Source of the DNA: a virus
IMG/VR virus record: IMGVR_UViG_3300042898_001367
Coordinates: 1 to 34,067 of that record
Reading direction: 5' to 3' (one strand)
DNA length: 34,067 nucleotides
The stretch's first letter is position 1. Every line of letters starts with the position of its first letter. Under the pieces are notes generated by a model. The model had not been told where the DNA came from and searched no databases. It was given only the letters and a program-made list of their open reading frames with translations. The translations under genes and the position numbers were made by a program. Shown in pieces: positions 1-8,866 of the stretch.

Positions 1-306
1 CTGAAGAACCACTATCACCACTTGAACCTGAACTTCCACTTGAGCCTGATGTTCCGCTAGTTCCTGAAGAACCGTCATTTCCTGAACTTCCGCTTGAGCC
101 ACTTGTTCCTGAAGAACCTGAACTTCCGCTTGAACCTGATGTTCCGCTAGTTCCTGAAGAACCACTATCACCACTTGAACCTGAACTTCCACTTGAGCCT
201 GATGTTCCGCTAGTTCCTGAAGAACCGTCATTTCCTGAACTTCCGCTTGAGCCACTTGTTCCTGAAGAACCTGAACTTCCACTTGAGCCTGATGTTCCGC
301 TAGTTC
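1..306 (-). repeat. 153-bp tandem repeat inside the collagen-like gene
   Basis: Bases 1-153 and 154-306 align without gaps and differ at only two positions by eye, both third-codon changes. A third, rearranged partial copy starts at 307. The unit codes for 51 residues (17 Gly-X-Y triplets), so unit gain or loss keeps the frame. The near identity suggests recent duplication or ongoing homogenisation. Confidence 0.9.
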
Positions 307-1387
307 CTGAAGAACCACTATCACCTGAAGAACCGCTTGAGCCTGATGTTCCGCTAGTTCCTGAAGAACCGCTAGTTCCTGAAGAACCGTCATTTCCTGA
401 ACTTCCGCTTGAGCCACTTGTTCCTGAAGAACCTGAACTTCCGCTTGAACCTGATGTTCCGCTAGTTCCTGAAGAACCACTATCTCCTGAAGAACCACTT
501 GAACCTGATGTTCCGCTAGTTCCTGAAGAACCGTTCACCCCACTAATACCACTAGACCCTGATGTTCCGCTAGTTCCTGAAGAACCGTCATTCCCTGAAC
601 TTCCGCTTGAGCCACTTGAACCTGATGTTCCGCTAGTTCCTGAAGAACCACTATCACCACTTGAACCTGAACTTCCACTTGAGCCAGATGTTCCACTAGT
701 TCCTGAAGAACCACTTGAGCCAGATGTCCCACTTGAACCTGAAGTTCCTGAACCACCCCCTGATGCGGTAATACCTGTAACAACTACCGTAGTACCATCA
801 CTATTATATAAATCTAATTGACTAGTTGCCGAAAAATAAGTTCCCCCTGTTAAACAACAATCTTCAGGAAATATTCTCCATCTAGCATTTGTTCTTGTAG
901 TTCCTGATACCCCTTCAATAGTTGAACCTGTCCACGCATTTATAAAATTTTGACCTGCAACACTATTATTTTTAACTTGGGTGTCATAAGGGTTAAATGT
1001 AACCGTACCTGTTGCGCCTGTAGCTGCGTTCCATAGTGATTCATAATTATCAATCTGATATTGATATGCTAATCCTGTTTCATTAACATAAGCAATCATA
1101 CCAATTCTTCTTCTTCCTGATGAAAAATTGTCCGAATTTAAATTAATGTATGATGGGTTAAATGGTGTTCCATTACCAATGTATATATTGATTGGTATTG
1201 TATTCGCAGATAAAGTTTGTAACCCAATCCCCGCAAAAGTTAATGAAAGGTCTCTAAGATTAGCAACTTCCATCCATCCACCAATACCAAGCACACTGTA
1301 ATCTGTGCCTTGTACTGAATTTCTAGCGACAGTATAAGGCCCTATTAAAAGTTGAGCGTTTAATGGATTTTTATATGGAAACGGCAT
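1..1387 (-). CDS. Collagen-like (Gly-X-Y) tail fibre/adhesin, partial at left edge
   Basis: The frame starts at the ATG on 1387-1385 (MPFPYKNPLNAQ) and stays open to base 1, so the C-terminus lies outside the window. The first ~205 residues form a globular, aromatic-rich head domain that I do not recognise. From about base 762 on, glycine occurs at every third residue, with triplets GSS, GTS, GDS, GND, GIS and GVN, over about 250 residues. This is a collagen-type Gly-X-Y array with almost no proline. Such arrays form trimeric stalks in many phage fibres, so a fibre or adhesin role is inferred. The coding DNA holds a 153-bp near-exact tandem repeat. It lies 29 bp downstream of the Pro-Thr repeat protein on the same strand. 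Confidence 0.85.
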   Translation of the reverse strand, partial: MPFPYKNPLNAQLLIGPYTVARNSVQGTDYSVLGIGGWMEVANLRDLSLTFAGIGLQTLSANTIPINIYIGNGTPFNPSYINLNSDNFSSGRRRIGMIAYVNETGLAYQYQIDNYESLWNAATGATGTVTFNPYDTQVKNNSVAGQNFINAWTGSTIEGVSGTTRTNARWRIFPEDCCLTGGTYFSATSQLDLYNSDGTTVVVTGITASGGGSGTSGSSGTSGSSGSSGTSGTSGSSGSSGSSGDSGSSGTSGTSGSSGSSGSSGNDGSSGTSGTSGSSGISGVNGSSGTSGTSGSSGSSGDSGSSGTSGTSGSSGSSGSSGTSGSSGSSGNDGSSGTSGSSGTSGTSGSSGSSGDSGSSGTSGTSGSSGSSGSSGTSGSSGSSGNDGSSGTSGTSGSSGSSGSSGDSGSSGTSGTSGSSGSSGSSGTSGSSGSSGNDGSSGTSGTSGSSGSSGSSGDSGSS

Positions 1388-1416
1388 AAATCTTTTTTAT
1401 TATAATTATTTGAAAA

Positions 1417-2835
1417 TTAACTTTTAGTCTCCCCTTTGAAATAAAAATTATTTGTTGATGGTGTGGATGGTGGTAATAAAGTTGATACGGAACAATATAA
1501 TACACGGTAAACTCCCGCAGGAATTGCCGCCCCTGAAGTTACTGTAATGTCAGTAGTTGAAATTGTTGTTGCCGGAGTTAATAAAAGGTCAAAACTGCAA
1601 GGGTATGACATATATCCAACACCTATTGTCATATTATTCATAACACCCCCAACACCCGATAATGGTATCCACACAGAATAAAAATAATATTCATTAGGGT
1701 TTATATTTAAAGTACTAATTGTAATAGTTTCAAATGTATATTGGTTAATTGAACATCCATATCCGTCTGTACCTACACCAGGGGATTGTTTAATCAATCC
1801 ATTAAATGATGATACTGGTGTCATAAAATTACCATCAGAACCTAAAGTAAATCCTGAGTAAGAAATATACTTATCCATCATATAACTATAGTAAGGGTTT
1901 GTTGGGTCTGCCCATCCACCACTACTATACCCATACCAATCAACATTAGTATCTATAGTAACACCATCACTTAAGTAATACATATAACTACCTAATTTAT
2001 ACACCGATGTTGATGAATCACCATTGTCTTGAGGTTCAGGGACCACATAAGCAAATATTGGAGGTACTGTTGGCGTAGGAGTTGGTGTTAAGGTTGATGT
2101 AGGTGTTGGGGTGTTAGTTGTGGTTGATGTAGGTGTTGGGGTGTTAGTTGGGGTTGGGGTTGGTGATAATCCTGGTGTTGATGTATTTGTTGGGGTAGGA
2201 GTATTTGTTGGTGTTTTTGTTGGTGTAGGAGTATTTGTTGGTGTTTTTGTTGGTGTAGGTGTTACAGGCGTTGGTGTTACTGTTGGTGTCGGCGTAGGTG
2301 TTACAGGCGTTGGTGTTACTGTTGGTGTTTGTGTTGGTGTTGGTGTAGATGTTGCACAAGGGTTATATGTTGGAGTAGGAGTTGAAGTTGGGGTTGGTCT
2401 TGGAGTTTTACTTGGTTTAGGACAACCACAAGGATTTGTACAAGTTGCACTTGGTGTTGGGGTATTGGTTGGAGTATTGGTTGGTGTGGGGGTAACTGTT
2501 GGGGTTGGAGTCGGAACCTTACATGGGTCTAAAGTTGGTGTTGGAGTATTTGTTGGCGTTACCGTCGGTGTACTTGTTGGTGTATTTGTTGGTGTCGGTG
2601 TTGGTGTCGGTGTTGGTCTAGCAACAGATAAGAAGTTAGGACAGTCTGAATTAACCGATAAAATAGTGTAAGTCCCATAAATTTCTCTTGGGGGTATTAA
2701 TAAGTCGGGTTCAAATAAAAAAGGTAATAATACATCACCTAAATTAATCGCATCCATACTGTTGTCAGGTTTAAATACGACATTAACAATTTGACCATCA
2801 TAATTGGCACTAGATATTACAATTGTTTCGTTCAT
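1417..2835 (-). CDS. Pro-Thr-repeat virion surface protein (fibre-like)
   Basis: 472 residues in three parts. Residues 1-72 are a small beta-rich domain starting [14 protein letters not shown]. Residues ~73-262 are a low-complexity linker of TPTP, TNTP and TSTP units with a short Cys/Pro-rich interruption ([10 protein letters not shown]). Residues ~263-472 are an aromatic, Ser/Thr-rich domain likely to be beta-structured. The linker resembles rigid, often O-glycosylated spacers of secreted adhesins and cellulases. The start overlaps the stop of the upstream 78-residue gene (ATGA), so the two are translationally coupled. A role as surface or tail-fibre protein is inferred from architecture and neighbours; no enzymatic motif is visible. 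Confidence 0.75.
   Translation of the reverse strand: MNETIVISSANYDGQIVNVVFKPDNSMDAINLGDVLLPFLFEPDLLIPPREIYGTYTILSVNSDCPNFLSVARPTPTPTPTPTNTPTSTPTVTPTNTPTPTLDPCKVPTPTPTVTPTPTNTPTNTPTPSATCTNPCGCPKPSKTPRPTPTSTPTPTYNPCATSTPTPTQTPTVTPTPVTPTPTPTVTPTPVTPTPTKTPTNTPTPTKTPTNTPTPTNTSTPGLSPTPTPTNTPTPTSTTTNTPTPTSTLTPTPTPTVPPIFAYVVPEPQDNGDSSTSVYKLGSYMYYLSDGVTIDTNVDWYGYSSGGWADPTNPYYSYMMDKYISYSGFTLGSDGNFMTPVSSFNGLIKQSPGVGTDGYGCSINQYTFETITISTLNINPNEYYFYSVWIPLSGVGGVMNNMTIGVGYMSYPCSFDLLLTPATTISTTDITVTSGAAIPAGVYRVLYCSVSTLLPPSTPSTNNFYFKGETKS
2070..2625 (-). repeat. Simple-sequence tract coding for the Pro-Thr linker
   Basis: The plus strand reads as reiterated GGTGTTGGTGT-type units, which code for Thr-Pro on the minus strand. 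Longer direct repeats are embedded, for example the segment around 2195-2225 repeated around 2227-2257, and the ACAGGCGTTGG segment seen near 2263 and 2302. In-frame expansion and contraction are plausible. A long open frame on the opposite strand here is only a shadow of this tract. Confidence 0.8.
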
Positions 2836-3068
2836 ATATTAGTCTCACTTATTCTTAACGCACCATTAATTCCTGAAAAAATATTTTGACCACTAATAAC
2901 CAATAAACCACCAAGTAATAACTCATACACAATTTGTTGTATACTTGATTTGTATGACGAACTTGCAGGATTTTGTAATGTATCTCCCGTAATAACAATG
3001 TGTGCAATGTCATCTGGCGATACTATCAGTGATTGGGGTCTTTTGGTCAGTCTTTGATAATTCGGCAT
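2832..3068 (-). CDS. Small hypothetical protein coupled to the Pro-Thr-repeat gene
   Basis: 78 residues starting [12 protein letters not shown]. It has no recognisable domain; it looks like one small beta/alpha domain with a hydrophobic stretch ([13 protein letters not shown]). The stop TGA overlaps the ATG of the next gene by four bases. A TATTTATA box lies 16 bases upstream of the start, so this may be the first gene of a small transcription unit with the two downstream fibre genes. Position suggests an accessory, connector or chaperone role for the fibre, which is inference. Confidence 0.7.
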   Translation of the reverse strand: MPNYQRLTKRPQSLIVSPDDIAHIVITGDTLQNPASSSYKSSIQQIVYELLLGGLLVISGQNIFSGINGALRISETNI

Positions 3069-3084
3069 CTTATTAGTCTATATG

Positions 3085-3094
3085 TATAAATATG
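3085..3094 (-). promoter_or_regulatory. Candidate late-promoter box (CATATTTATA)
   Basis: On the minus strand this reads CATATTTATA, 16 bases before the ATG at 3068. It matches the recurring box seen upstream of other virion genes in this window. Promoter function is inferred. Confidence 0.45.
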
Positions 3095-3115
3095 AATATT
3101 TTTATAATTTGGTTT

Positions 3116-3424
3116 TTATTGGGTTTCAACTGTATAAATATTTGCATCCATAAAAATAAAAGATTCCCCATTTTGGTAATCACTAAGAGATGTGATTAAA
3201 CCACAATAAATTATTCCAAACTTCTCACACCCCAAAAAATCAATAATTTTAACACCAACAGATGGCGCCGAATCAAATTGTGTAGGTAGTAACATTGATA
3301 TTGCGGGTGGTACAGAAACGTTAACAGTTGCCAACAAAACACATTGATTACCATAGACATCACATACATATAAATTATACGGTAATGTAACTCCAAAAAC
3401 TCCAGTAATCTCAATTTGCGTCAT
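3116..3424 (-). CDS. Hypothetical protein in the fibre gene block
   Basis: 102 residues from the ATG at 3424 (MTQIEITGVFGV). The frame can be extended to a TTG at 3481, but that codon lies inside a terminator hairpin, so the ATG is preferred. The sequence looks like a beta-sandwich: alternating hydrophobic strands, a Y-x-V-C-D-x-Y-G-N-Q-C segment, and a later pair of Cys. The N-terminal phrase (ITGVFGVTLPYNLYVCDVYG) hints at a small carbohydrate-binding or baseplate accessory fold, but I recognise no family. It lies between the papain-tailed protein and the 78-residue gene, all on the minus strand. Confidence 0.65.
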   Translation of the reverse strand: MTQIEITGVFGVTLPYNLYVCDVYGNQCVLLATVNVSVPPAISMLLPTQFDSAPSVGVKIIDFLGCEKFGIIYCGLITSLSDYQNGESFIFMDANIYTVETQ

Positions 3425-3465
3425 ATTGAATAAATAGTTGGTGTTTACTTTAACTCTTTTATAAA

Positions 3466-3497
3466 ACAAAAAATCCCCCAAAACTTCGGAGGATTTT
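3466..3497 (-). terminator. Rho-independent terminator downstream of the papain-tailed gene
   Basis: On the minus strand a stem AAATCCTCC / GGGGGATTT with one mismatch and an 8-base loop is followed by TTTTTTGTTTT. It lies about 80 bases past the stop of the 1213-residue gene. Confidence 0.7.
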
Positions 3498-3579
3498 ATT
3501 TATATCTTTAGTTTTTTTGTTAGTTTAAATTCTTATGATAATATTGGTGTCTAACAAGGAACGAAGGTTAACGTTGTAA

Positions 3580-6500
3580 TTAGAAAGGTTTCTCTATTGC
3601 TAAACAGATTTCACCCCTTTCTATTATTAGTCTTTTCATATCTGAAAAACTTATATAGGCATGTCCTGAAACTCCCCAAGCTTTCCCCCAACTATTTTTA
3701 ATTCTAAATTGTTTTGTGATGGTGTTCACTCCATTAATAACATAAGCGTGTCCTCCCGCAATATGTCCACTTAAACGAATTAAACCATTTTTATTAGGAA
3801 AAAACATATTATAATACCAATTGGTTCCAACAACGACTGGTCCAACATTTAACACAGTATTAATTAGTGTGTTAATATCAAACGCCCATAAGTATGATGA
3901 TATTTTACCTGAACTCATTAGATATTTTGCACCACCTCTAACAGACGTACCGTTATACCTTTCACCCGGCCATTCATCAACCTTTTGAGCTTCACGATAA
4001 ATCAACGATGGTTGGATTATTGGTAAAGCTCCTCTATGAGTTATTGGCCCATCACAAATCCAATGTGCCCAAGCATAACCAACACATTGCGGTGTGTTGC
4101 CTTGATTACCCCACCAAACATTACCATCCCATTCTTTTTTAGTTATAGTTGTTTTAGGTATTGTTAATTTATCTTGAATTAAATATTTGTTATCTCTTTT
4201 GTCCTCAATAAATATTCTACCTAATTTTTGCTCATTAAATAAAGTTAGATTATTTGGGTCACAATCACAATTGATATCAACAACTGTTACAGTTCCACCA
4301 CCATTAAGTTTAATTACGTTGATTGCACATTTATAAGTTATGGTAACATATAATGGTACATCAATAACTTCAACAGTATTATCACAATATAAAATTTGAT
4401 ACGTTGAACCAGTTCCAGGTCCAAATCCACTATATAATTGGAATGTTTTGCAACAAGATGAACAATCTCCAATAACCGTATACGTCAGAAAATTTATATT
4501 CTGTATTCCTACACCGCCTCCATATAGACAACTACCTATAATATTTGGTAGTGGTAGCCATTGATTCGTTCCCCCAATTGGTGTAAGACTATTTATAGGA
4601 AGATATGCGAGTGGGTTAGGTAATGGATAATATGTGGACATATCCTCTAAAATCCAATAATTATTTATATTATCCCAAGAAATCCTCATTAATACGGTGG
4701 GTGGGGCGAGAGCAAAATAAGTAAAATAATATGATGATTTACCATTAATCTGAGTTGAAGGACTTATATTTGATGGTAATGCAATTGTACCAGTACAATC
4801 CGTAAAATCATCAATAAAACGAATACACTCTCCAGGTGTATAAACCGTAGGTGTAGGTGTAGGTGTTGGTGTTGGTGTTGAAGTTGGGGGCCAGCTTACC
4901 GATGGTTGTTTTGTTGGTGTTGGAGTTTGCGAATATGTGGTTGTAGTTGTTGTTGGTGAATATGTGGTTGTAGTTGTTGTTGGTGAATATGTGGTTGTAG
5001 TTGTTGTTGTTAAATTTGAGGTTGTAGTTGTTGTTGTTAAATTTGCCGTGGTGGTTGTTGTGGTTGTCTCATCGGATATTTTGTAGGTAAAGTCGTTAGG
5101 TAAACAAACCGATGTTGAGCAGTCAGGACAATCAGGATTAAACATTCTGAAAATATTTTTTAATAAATTAAAGTTGTGTTTTACCTCAGGTGCCGATAAC
5201 GGGGTAACATACATTCTAAATTGTGAAATAGCACCATCAAAAGTTCCCGCAAAATTTTGCTCAATTAATATATTAGTTTTTAATCCACTAAATGTTGTTC
5301 CTGATAAATCATTAATTGGGAAATTTTCAGGGTCTTGTATATATGGTCCGTAAGGTTGTGTTATTGATGAAAAAGTTAAATTTTCTCTAAGTCCTTGAGT
5401 ACCCCCACCCCACGATATATTAAACGGAACCCCAACTTGTTTTTCTTTGTCAGTATCTAATCCTCTTGGGATGATTTCCTCAAAATTTTCTATAGTATGG
5501 AATAACTTACCATTAACATAAATTTTAAGTCTTCCGTTTCTGTATAATTTATCAATTAACCATTTTTCATTTAACCTGACCAGTTCGATTTGTTCTGATG
5601 GTTTACAGTCAATTTGTGTGTATGGTACAGTTATTAATGACGATGCATTATTGGCTAGTGACTCTAAATAAAGTTTTTCAGTTATATCACCAAGTCCTCC
5701 TCGATACCATAAATCGCAAGTATCTAACCATGTATATCTTTCCCATACCGCGTCTACTTGGAACCAATGTTCCTCATCTAACCACGCAGGATTCTCTAAT
5801 AAACATGTAGGATAAATTGGTGGTGTACAATAATCAACAATAGTGTGTCCTGTAGTGTAAGTAATTCCACTTGTTTCACAAGAGCCTGTAGTAACACAAT
5901 CTCCCGTAAATTTTAACATTCTAACACCAATACCAGGGTTTTTTGGGTCACCACATAATCTAAAAGATAACGCGTTTGACATAGAATCATATATTGGGTT
6001 TGTCTCACAAGTATTTTCAATTGAGGTAAATCCTGTATTACAATTATAACAAGTCGTGGTTGGTGTACAAACATCACATGATGGTGAGCAAACAGGTGGT
6101 AGTTCACAATCAGGTATTGGGGTTGGCGTTGGTGAAGGTGTTGGGGTTGGTTCAATAACCGTACTACATACGTGTGTTTGACACTCCCATCCACAAGTTT
6201 CACATGGGTCTAAATTACAATCACAACCACACGTAATTTTTTTTTGTGGGTCTCCCTTACAACTACCACAACCATAATTAACGTGAGGGTCATGGATATT
6301 ATTCACTGACCTAGGTGGATAAACAAAAATACATCTACTATCCGTAATTGTTCTATTACAACATGCACATGTTTGTAGTTCAGTTAAACCTGATGTAACT
6401 CTATTATAACCTGAAAAACATAATGGGCTACCACTTGCATGGTGATAAAATTTATTTTCAGCCCTAGTCCCAAAATAAAAAAAAGTATTTTTATTATTTG

Positions 6501-7221
6501 GATAAATTTCATTAAGAGTTGTTTCATTTGGTAATGGAGTGTGTTCGTTGAATAATCTTGGTTTTAACACCATCTCAACCGACCACCCTTTATTCATTCT
6601 TTCAGGGAAAACTTCATAATCAAACCCAAATAACTTATAAAATCCTTGATAAAACCCACCGTATAATTCGTGGTACCTACCTTCAAAAGGGCTTGATTTA
6701 CTAACAACTTCGTATAACACGGTTTTATTGAACCCTGAAAATCTTACATTAGGTGACATAGTGTGACCTGTAACTTGGTGTAACTTAAGTCTTCGGTCAT
6801 AGTACATTCTATTAAATTTCAAATAATCAGAGTATAATCCTTTAGTAAATGTTATCGTTTCACCGGTCATTTGGTCGACTAATCCATTATCAATACCTGT
6901 TAACCCAATATCACATGATGTTGATGATGAATAACAAGTTAAATCTTCATTATTTGGATTGTAATAATTTTGAGATACAAAAATATTATTATTATTGTAT
7001 TGTTTATACAAAAGTGTTTGATTTTGAACACTTAAAGGATTGTTAATGTCAAAATAAATCGGGAGTCTGTCTCCATATGTTTGAGCAATCAAATATGGTG
7101 AGAAAACAACTTCTTGATTGTAGTCTTGTTCATCTGAGGTCAAAGACATATCACTAGAGTCTAAATTAAGTTTTAGAGACCAATTTGGACGATAATACTG
7201 ATTTATATTTTGACTTGCCAT
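3580..7221 (-). CDS. Lectin-like structural protein with C-terminal papain-family cysteine peptidase
   Basis: 1213 residues. Residues ~210-720 have features of a concanavalin A/LamG-type fold (WSVEMVLKPRLF, RLKIYVNGKLFHT, FDGAISQFRMYVTPLS). They are interrupted by a Cys-rich insert at ~285-405 with about 25 cysteines. Residues ~717-795 are a Thr/Pro linker of TTTTTTYSP and TPTP units, followed by a beta-rich Cys-containing region. Residues ~1035-1213 are a papain-type (peptidase C1) domain. It has oxyanion Gln1040 and nucleophile Cys1046 (NQGNTPQC, the same Gln-to-Cys spacing of six as papain), His1158 in GGHAYVINGV, and Asn1176 in IKNSWGKAWG. All four active-site residues are present. Its likely place is the virion surface, cutting host surface proteins or maturing fibres; that role is inferred. 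Confidence 0.88.
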   Translation of the reverse strand: MASQNINQYYRPNWSLKLNLDSSDMSLTSDEQDYNQEVVFSPYLIAQTYGDRLPIYFDINNPLSVQNQTLLYKQYNNNNIFVSQNYYNPNNEDLTCYSSSTSCDIGLTGIDNGLVDQMTGETITFTKGLYSDYLKFNRMYYDRRLKLHQVTGHTMSPNVRFSGFNKTVLYEVVSKSSPFEGRYHELYGGFYQGFYKLFGFDYEVFPERMNKGWSVEMVLKPRLFNEHTPLPNETTLNEIYPNNKNTFFYFGTRAENKFYHHASGSPLCFSGYNRVTSGLTELQTCACCNRTITDSRCIFVYPPRSVNNIHDPHVNYGCGSCKGDPQKKITCGCDCNLDPCETCGWECQTHVCSTVIEPTPTPSPTPTPIPDCELPPVCSPSCDVCTPTTTCYNCNTGFTSIENTCETNPIYDSMSNALSFRLCGDPKNPGIGVRMLKFTGDCVTTGSCETSGITYTTGHTIVDYCTPPIYPTCLLENPAWLDEEHWFQVDAVWERYTWLDTCDLWYRGGLGDITEKLYLESLANNASSLITVPYTQIDCKPSEQIELVRLNEKWLIDKLYRNGRLKIYVNGKLFHTIENFEEIIPRGLDTDKEKQVGVPFNISWGGGTQGLRENLTFSSITQPYGPYIQDPENFPINDLSGTTFSGLKTNILIEQNFAGTFDGAISQFRMYVTPLSAPEVKHNFNLLKNIFRMFNPDCPDCSTSVCLPNDFTYKISDETTTTTTTANLTTTTTTSNLTTTTTTTYSPTTTTTTYSPTTTTTTYSQTPTPTKQPSVSWPPTSTPTPTPTPTPTVYTPGECIRFIDDFTDCTGTIALPSNISPSTQINGKSSYYFTYFALAPPTVLMRISWDNINNYWILEDMSTYYPLPNPLAYLPINSLTPIGGTNQWLPLPNIIGSCLYGGGVGIQNINFLTYTVIGDCSSCCKTFQLYSGFGPGTGSTYQILYCDNTVEVIDVPLYVTITYKCAINVIKLNGGGTVTVVDINCDCDPNNLTLFNEQKLGRIFIEDKRDNKYLIQDKLTIPKTTITKKEWDGNVWWGNQGNTPQCVGYAWAHWICDGPITHRGALPIIQPSLIYREAQKVDEWPGERYNGTSVRGGAKYLMSSGKISSYLWAFDINTLINTVLNVGPVVVGTNWYYNMFFPNKNGLIRLSGHIAGGHAYVINGVNTITKQFRIKNSWGKAWGVSGHAYISFSDMKRLIIERGEICLAIEKPF
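4858..5060 (-). repeat. 27-bp repeats coding for TTTTTTYSP units
   Basis: Tandem units of about 27 bases (plus strand GAATATGTGGTTGTAGTTGT...) code for YSP plus six Thr. They are followed by variant units (NLTTTTTT) and a Thr-Pro tract. The tract forms the linker between the lectin-like part and the papain part of the protein. Confidence 0.8.
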
Positions 7222-7230
7222 CTTTTTTAT

Positions 7231-7239
7231 GATAAATAC
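7231..7239 (-). promoter_or_regulatory. Candidate late-promoter box (GTATTTATC)
   Basis: The minus strand reads GAGTATTTATCATAA, 9 bases before the ATG at 7221. It is paired with a plus-strand copy at 7251, as expected for divergent promoters. Confidence 0.45.
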
Positions 7240-7250
7240 TCCAAATCGAA

Positions 7251-7259
7251 GTATTTATT
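7251..7259 (+). promoter_or_regulatory. Candidate late-promoter box (GTATTTATT)
   Basis: Reads AAGTATTTATTG, about 12 bases before the ATG at 7272. It is back to back with the minus-strand copy at 7231-7239 in the 50-base divergent intergenic region. Confidence 0.45.
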
Positions 7260-7271
7260 GAAAAATATGTT

Positions 7272-8108
7272 ATGATAAATTTTAACAAAGAATACTACAG
7301 TAATAATTATTACTTCTTTCTAAAAGATAGGGGTAACCAAATCTCCTTATACTATTCTATTGCTAACACTTTAAGTGAATCTAGAAAAAAAGACAAAAAA
7401 ATAGACTTCGATAAAAAAGATGCAAAAAAAGTTAAAGATGTTGTATATAATGTTTTAAACTCAAAAGAAAAACAAACAACAAAAGATATTGAGGATAAAT
7501 TAAAAGATGTAAAAAAATCTTCAGGTGAGATTGGAGAGTTAGTTGATTCTGATGGAACAATGTTAAGTTCAAAAATTCCTTTAATAAATTTAACCCTTTC
7601 ACCAAGAAAAACAATGGACCAGACTGTTGTTATGGCTAGAACAACTAATGACCCTGTAACAAGAGGTTACCGTGTTTATTATGGTGAGAGTGAAGACAAA
7701 AAAGAAAATATTGTTTCTGAGGTGGATTATTCAGAAGCCTTTGGGTATGTTGAGACCGAAGGGAAAGATTTTAAACAAACGGTAAATATATTGAAAAAAA
7801 TGGGTGTAGAGAACCCGGTACAAAGAGCGAAAGAATTTGGTAAATTACCTAAAGCTAAAAAAGTTAATGGCAAATTAAAACAAAGACTTTCTGAAAAAGA
7901 TAGTATTGAAGAACAACAAAAAGAAAAAATGATTAAAATGGTTGAGGATATCTTAACTAAGAAATCTAAAGATAGTTCAGACGTTGTAAAACGTGATGAA
8001 AGCGTTAGTAAGATATTAGTTAAAAATTTACAATCAATTAAAAAATTAGCGGATAAAGAAGGTATCAGTATTTCTAAATTAATTAACATATTAAAATCAA
8101 ATGAATAA
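7272..8108 (+). CDS. Hypothetical Lys-rich protein, first gene of a five-gene unit
   Basis: 278 residues, very rich in Lys, Asp and Glu, with predicted helical and coiled stretches at ~40-95 and ~195-278. A central segment (~100-180) includes INLTLSPRKTMDQTVVMART and GYRVYYGESED and looks like a small folded domain. No family is recognised and there is no signal peptide or membrane segment. It is the first gene of the plus-strand run that ends at the terminator near 9900, with a TATTTATT box just upstream. Its 3' end overlaps the next gene by eight bases. A virion or assembly role is possible from position only. Confidence 0.75.
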   Translation: MINFNKEYYSNNYYFFLKDRGNQISLYYSIANTLSESRKKDKKIDFDKKDAKKVKDVVYNVLNSKEKQTTKDIEDKLKDVKKSSGEIGELVDSDGTMLSSKIPLINLTLSPRKTMDQTVVMARTTNDPVTRGYRVYYGESEDKKENIVSEVDYSEAFGYVETEGKDFKQTVNILKKMGVENPVQRAKEFGKLPKAKKVNGKLKQRLSEKDSIEEQQKEKMIKMVEDILTKKSKDSSDVVKRDESVSKILVKNLQSIKKLADKEGISISKLINILKSNE

Positions 8109-8571
8109 AGACTTATACGGAAATAAATTTTCCCTACCTGAGGAGGTTGTAAGTTATTTACAACAGTGCCATGATGCCGCAGGAGGTGCTGACGAAAGTG
8201 TTGAGGGTTATAAGAGAAACAAAGAACTAAGAGATAGTCGTGAGGTTACATATCAACAATTAAAACGAATGAAAAATTGGTTTGATAAGTTTGAGGGTGA
8301 TGAAAATGATTTATCTTATATATTGAATGGTGGCCATTATGTTAAGAATTGGGTTCACAATACTTTAACTTCAATGAGAGATAATGTATACAATACTAAA
8401 AAGAATAAATCTGAGGTTTTACCTAATCAATTTATTCAGCCACATGAAAAAAATGACATGACAACAATTAATAGACCAAGTAAAAGTCATAAAGCAACTG
8501 TTGATAAATATGACACCGCTATTATGGAGAATCTAATCAGAATAAACAATTTAATTAAAAAAATAATATAA
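8101..8571 (+). CDS. Hypothetical phage protein
   Basis: 156 residues. The first half (LPEEVVSYLQQCHDAAGG, then TYQQLKRMKNWFDKFEG) is helical and resembles small conserved proteins of unknown function in large phages of Bacteroidota. The C-terminus ends in a hydrophobic helix (IRINNLIKKII). It overlaps the preceding gene by eight bases and is one base from the next, so co-translation is likely. I cannot assign a function. Confidence 0.72.
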   Translation: MNKDLYGNKFSLPEEVVSYLQQCHDAAGGADESVEGYKRNKELRDSREVTYQQLKRMKNWFDKFEGDENDLSYILNGGHYVKNWVHNTLTSMRDNVYNTKKNKSEVLPNQFIQPHEKNDMTTINRPSKSHKATVDKYDTAIMENLIRINNLIKKII

Positions 8572-8572
8572 T

Positions 8573-8866
8573 ATGGCAACAATAGACCCAATTGTGTTTG
8601 AACAACCTAAAAATGACTTGTCATCAATCGCTGACATGGAAAGAGCAAAGTTATTCCCAAAGAACGATTATAAACCAACAAACCAATATTCGGCAGTTAA
8701 TCCTGACGCTATCGCTGATGGCGATGCTCAAGGTAAAGGTACTGGAGGATTTTTAGATGTTTATAATCAAGGTGCGGGAGCAATTCAAGACATCTTAGAA
8801 CGAAAGGCTGAGATAGTTATTAATGAATTTAAACCTAACTCACCATACACTACACCAAGTGCGTAA
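8573..8866 (+). CDS. Small hypothetical protein
   Basis: 97 residues starting MATIDPIVFEQP, with a Gly/Ala-rich middle (GKGTGGFLDVYNQGAGAIQ) and no recognisable domain. The stop TAA shares its last base with the ATG of the following WYL-like gene (TAATG), which indicates translational coupling. Function unknown. Confidence 0.68.
   Translation: MATIDPIVFEQPKNDLSSIADMERAKLFPKNDYKPTNQYSAVNPDAIADGDAQGKGTGGFLDVYNQGAGAIQDILERKAEIVINEFKPNSPYTTPSA

Noticed and set aside
1-765. CRISPR array
   Set aside because: Repeats are coding, multiples of three, in frame with a Gly-X-Y protein, and have no unique spacers.
535-783. Minus-strand frame rich in Gln, Val and Leu
   Set aside because: It is an out-of-frame reading of the Gly-X-Y repeat of the collagen-like gene, which has a coherent N-terminal domain in the true frame.
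2111-2671. Long plus-strand frame of Val-Gly repeats
   Set aside because: It is the reverse complement of the Thr-Pro repeat tract of the minus-strand gene at 1417-2835; composition is pure repeat with no start context.
3425-3481. N-terminal extension of the 3116 gene to a TTG at 3481
   Set aside because: The TTG and following codons lie within a rho-independent terminator of the upstream gene; the ATG at 3424 is a better start.
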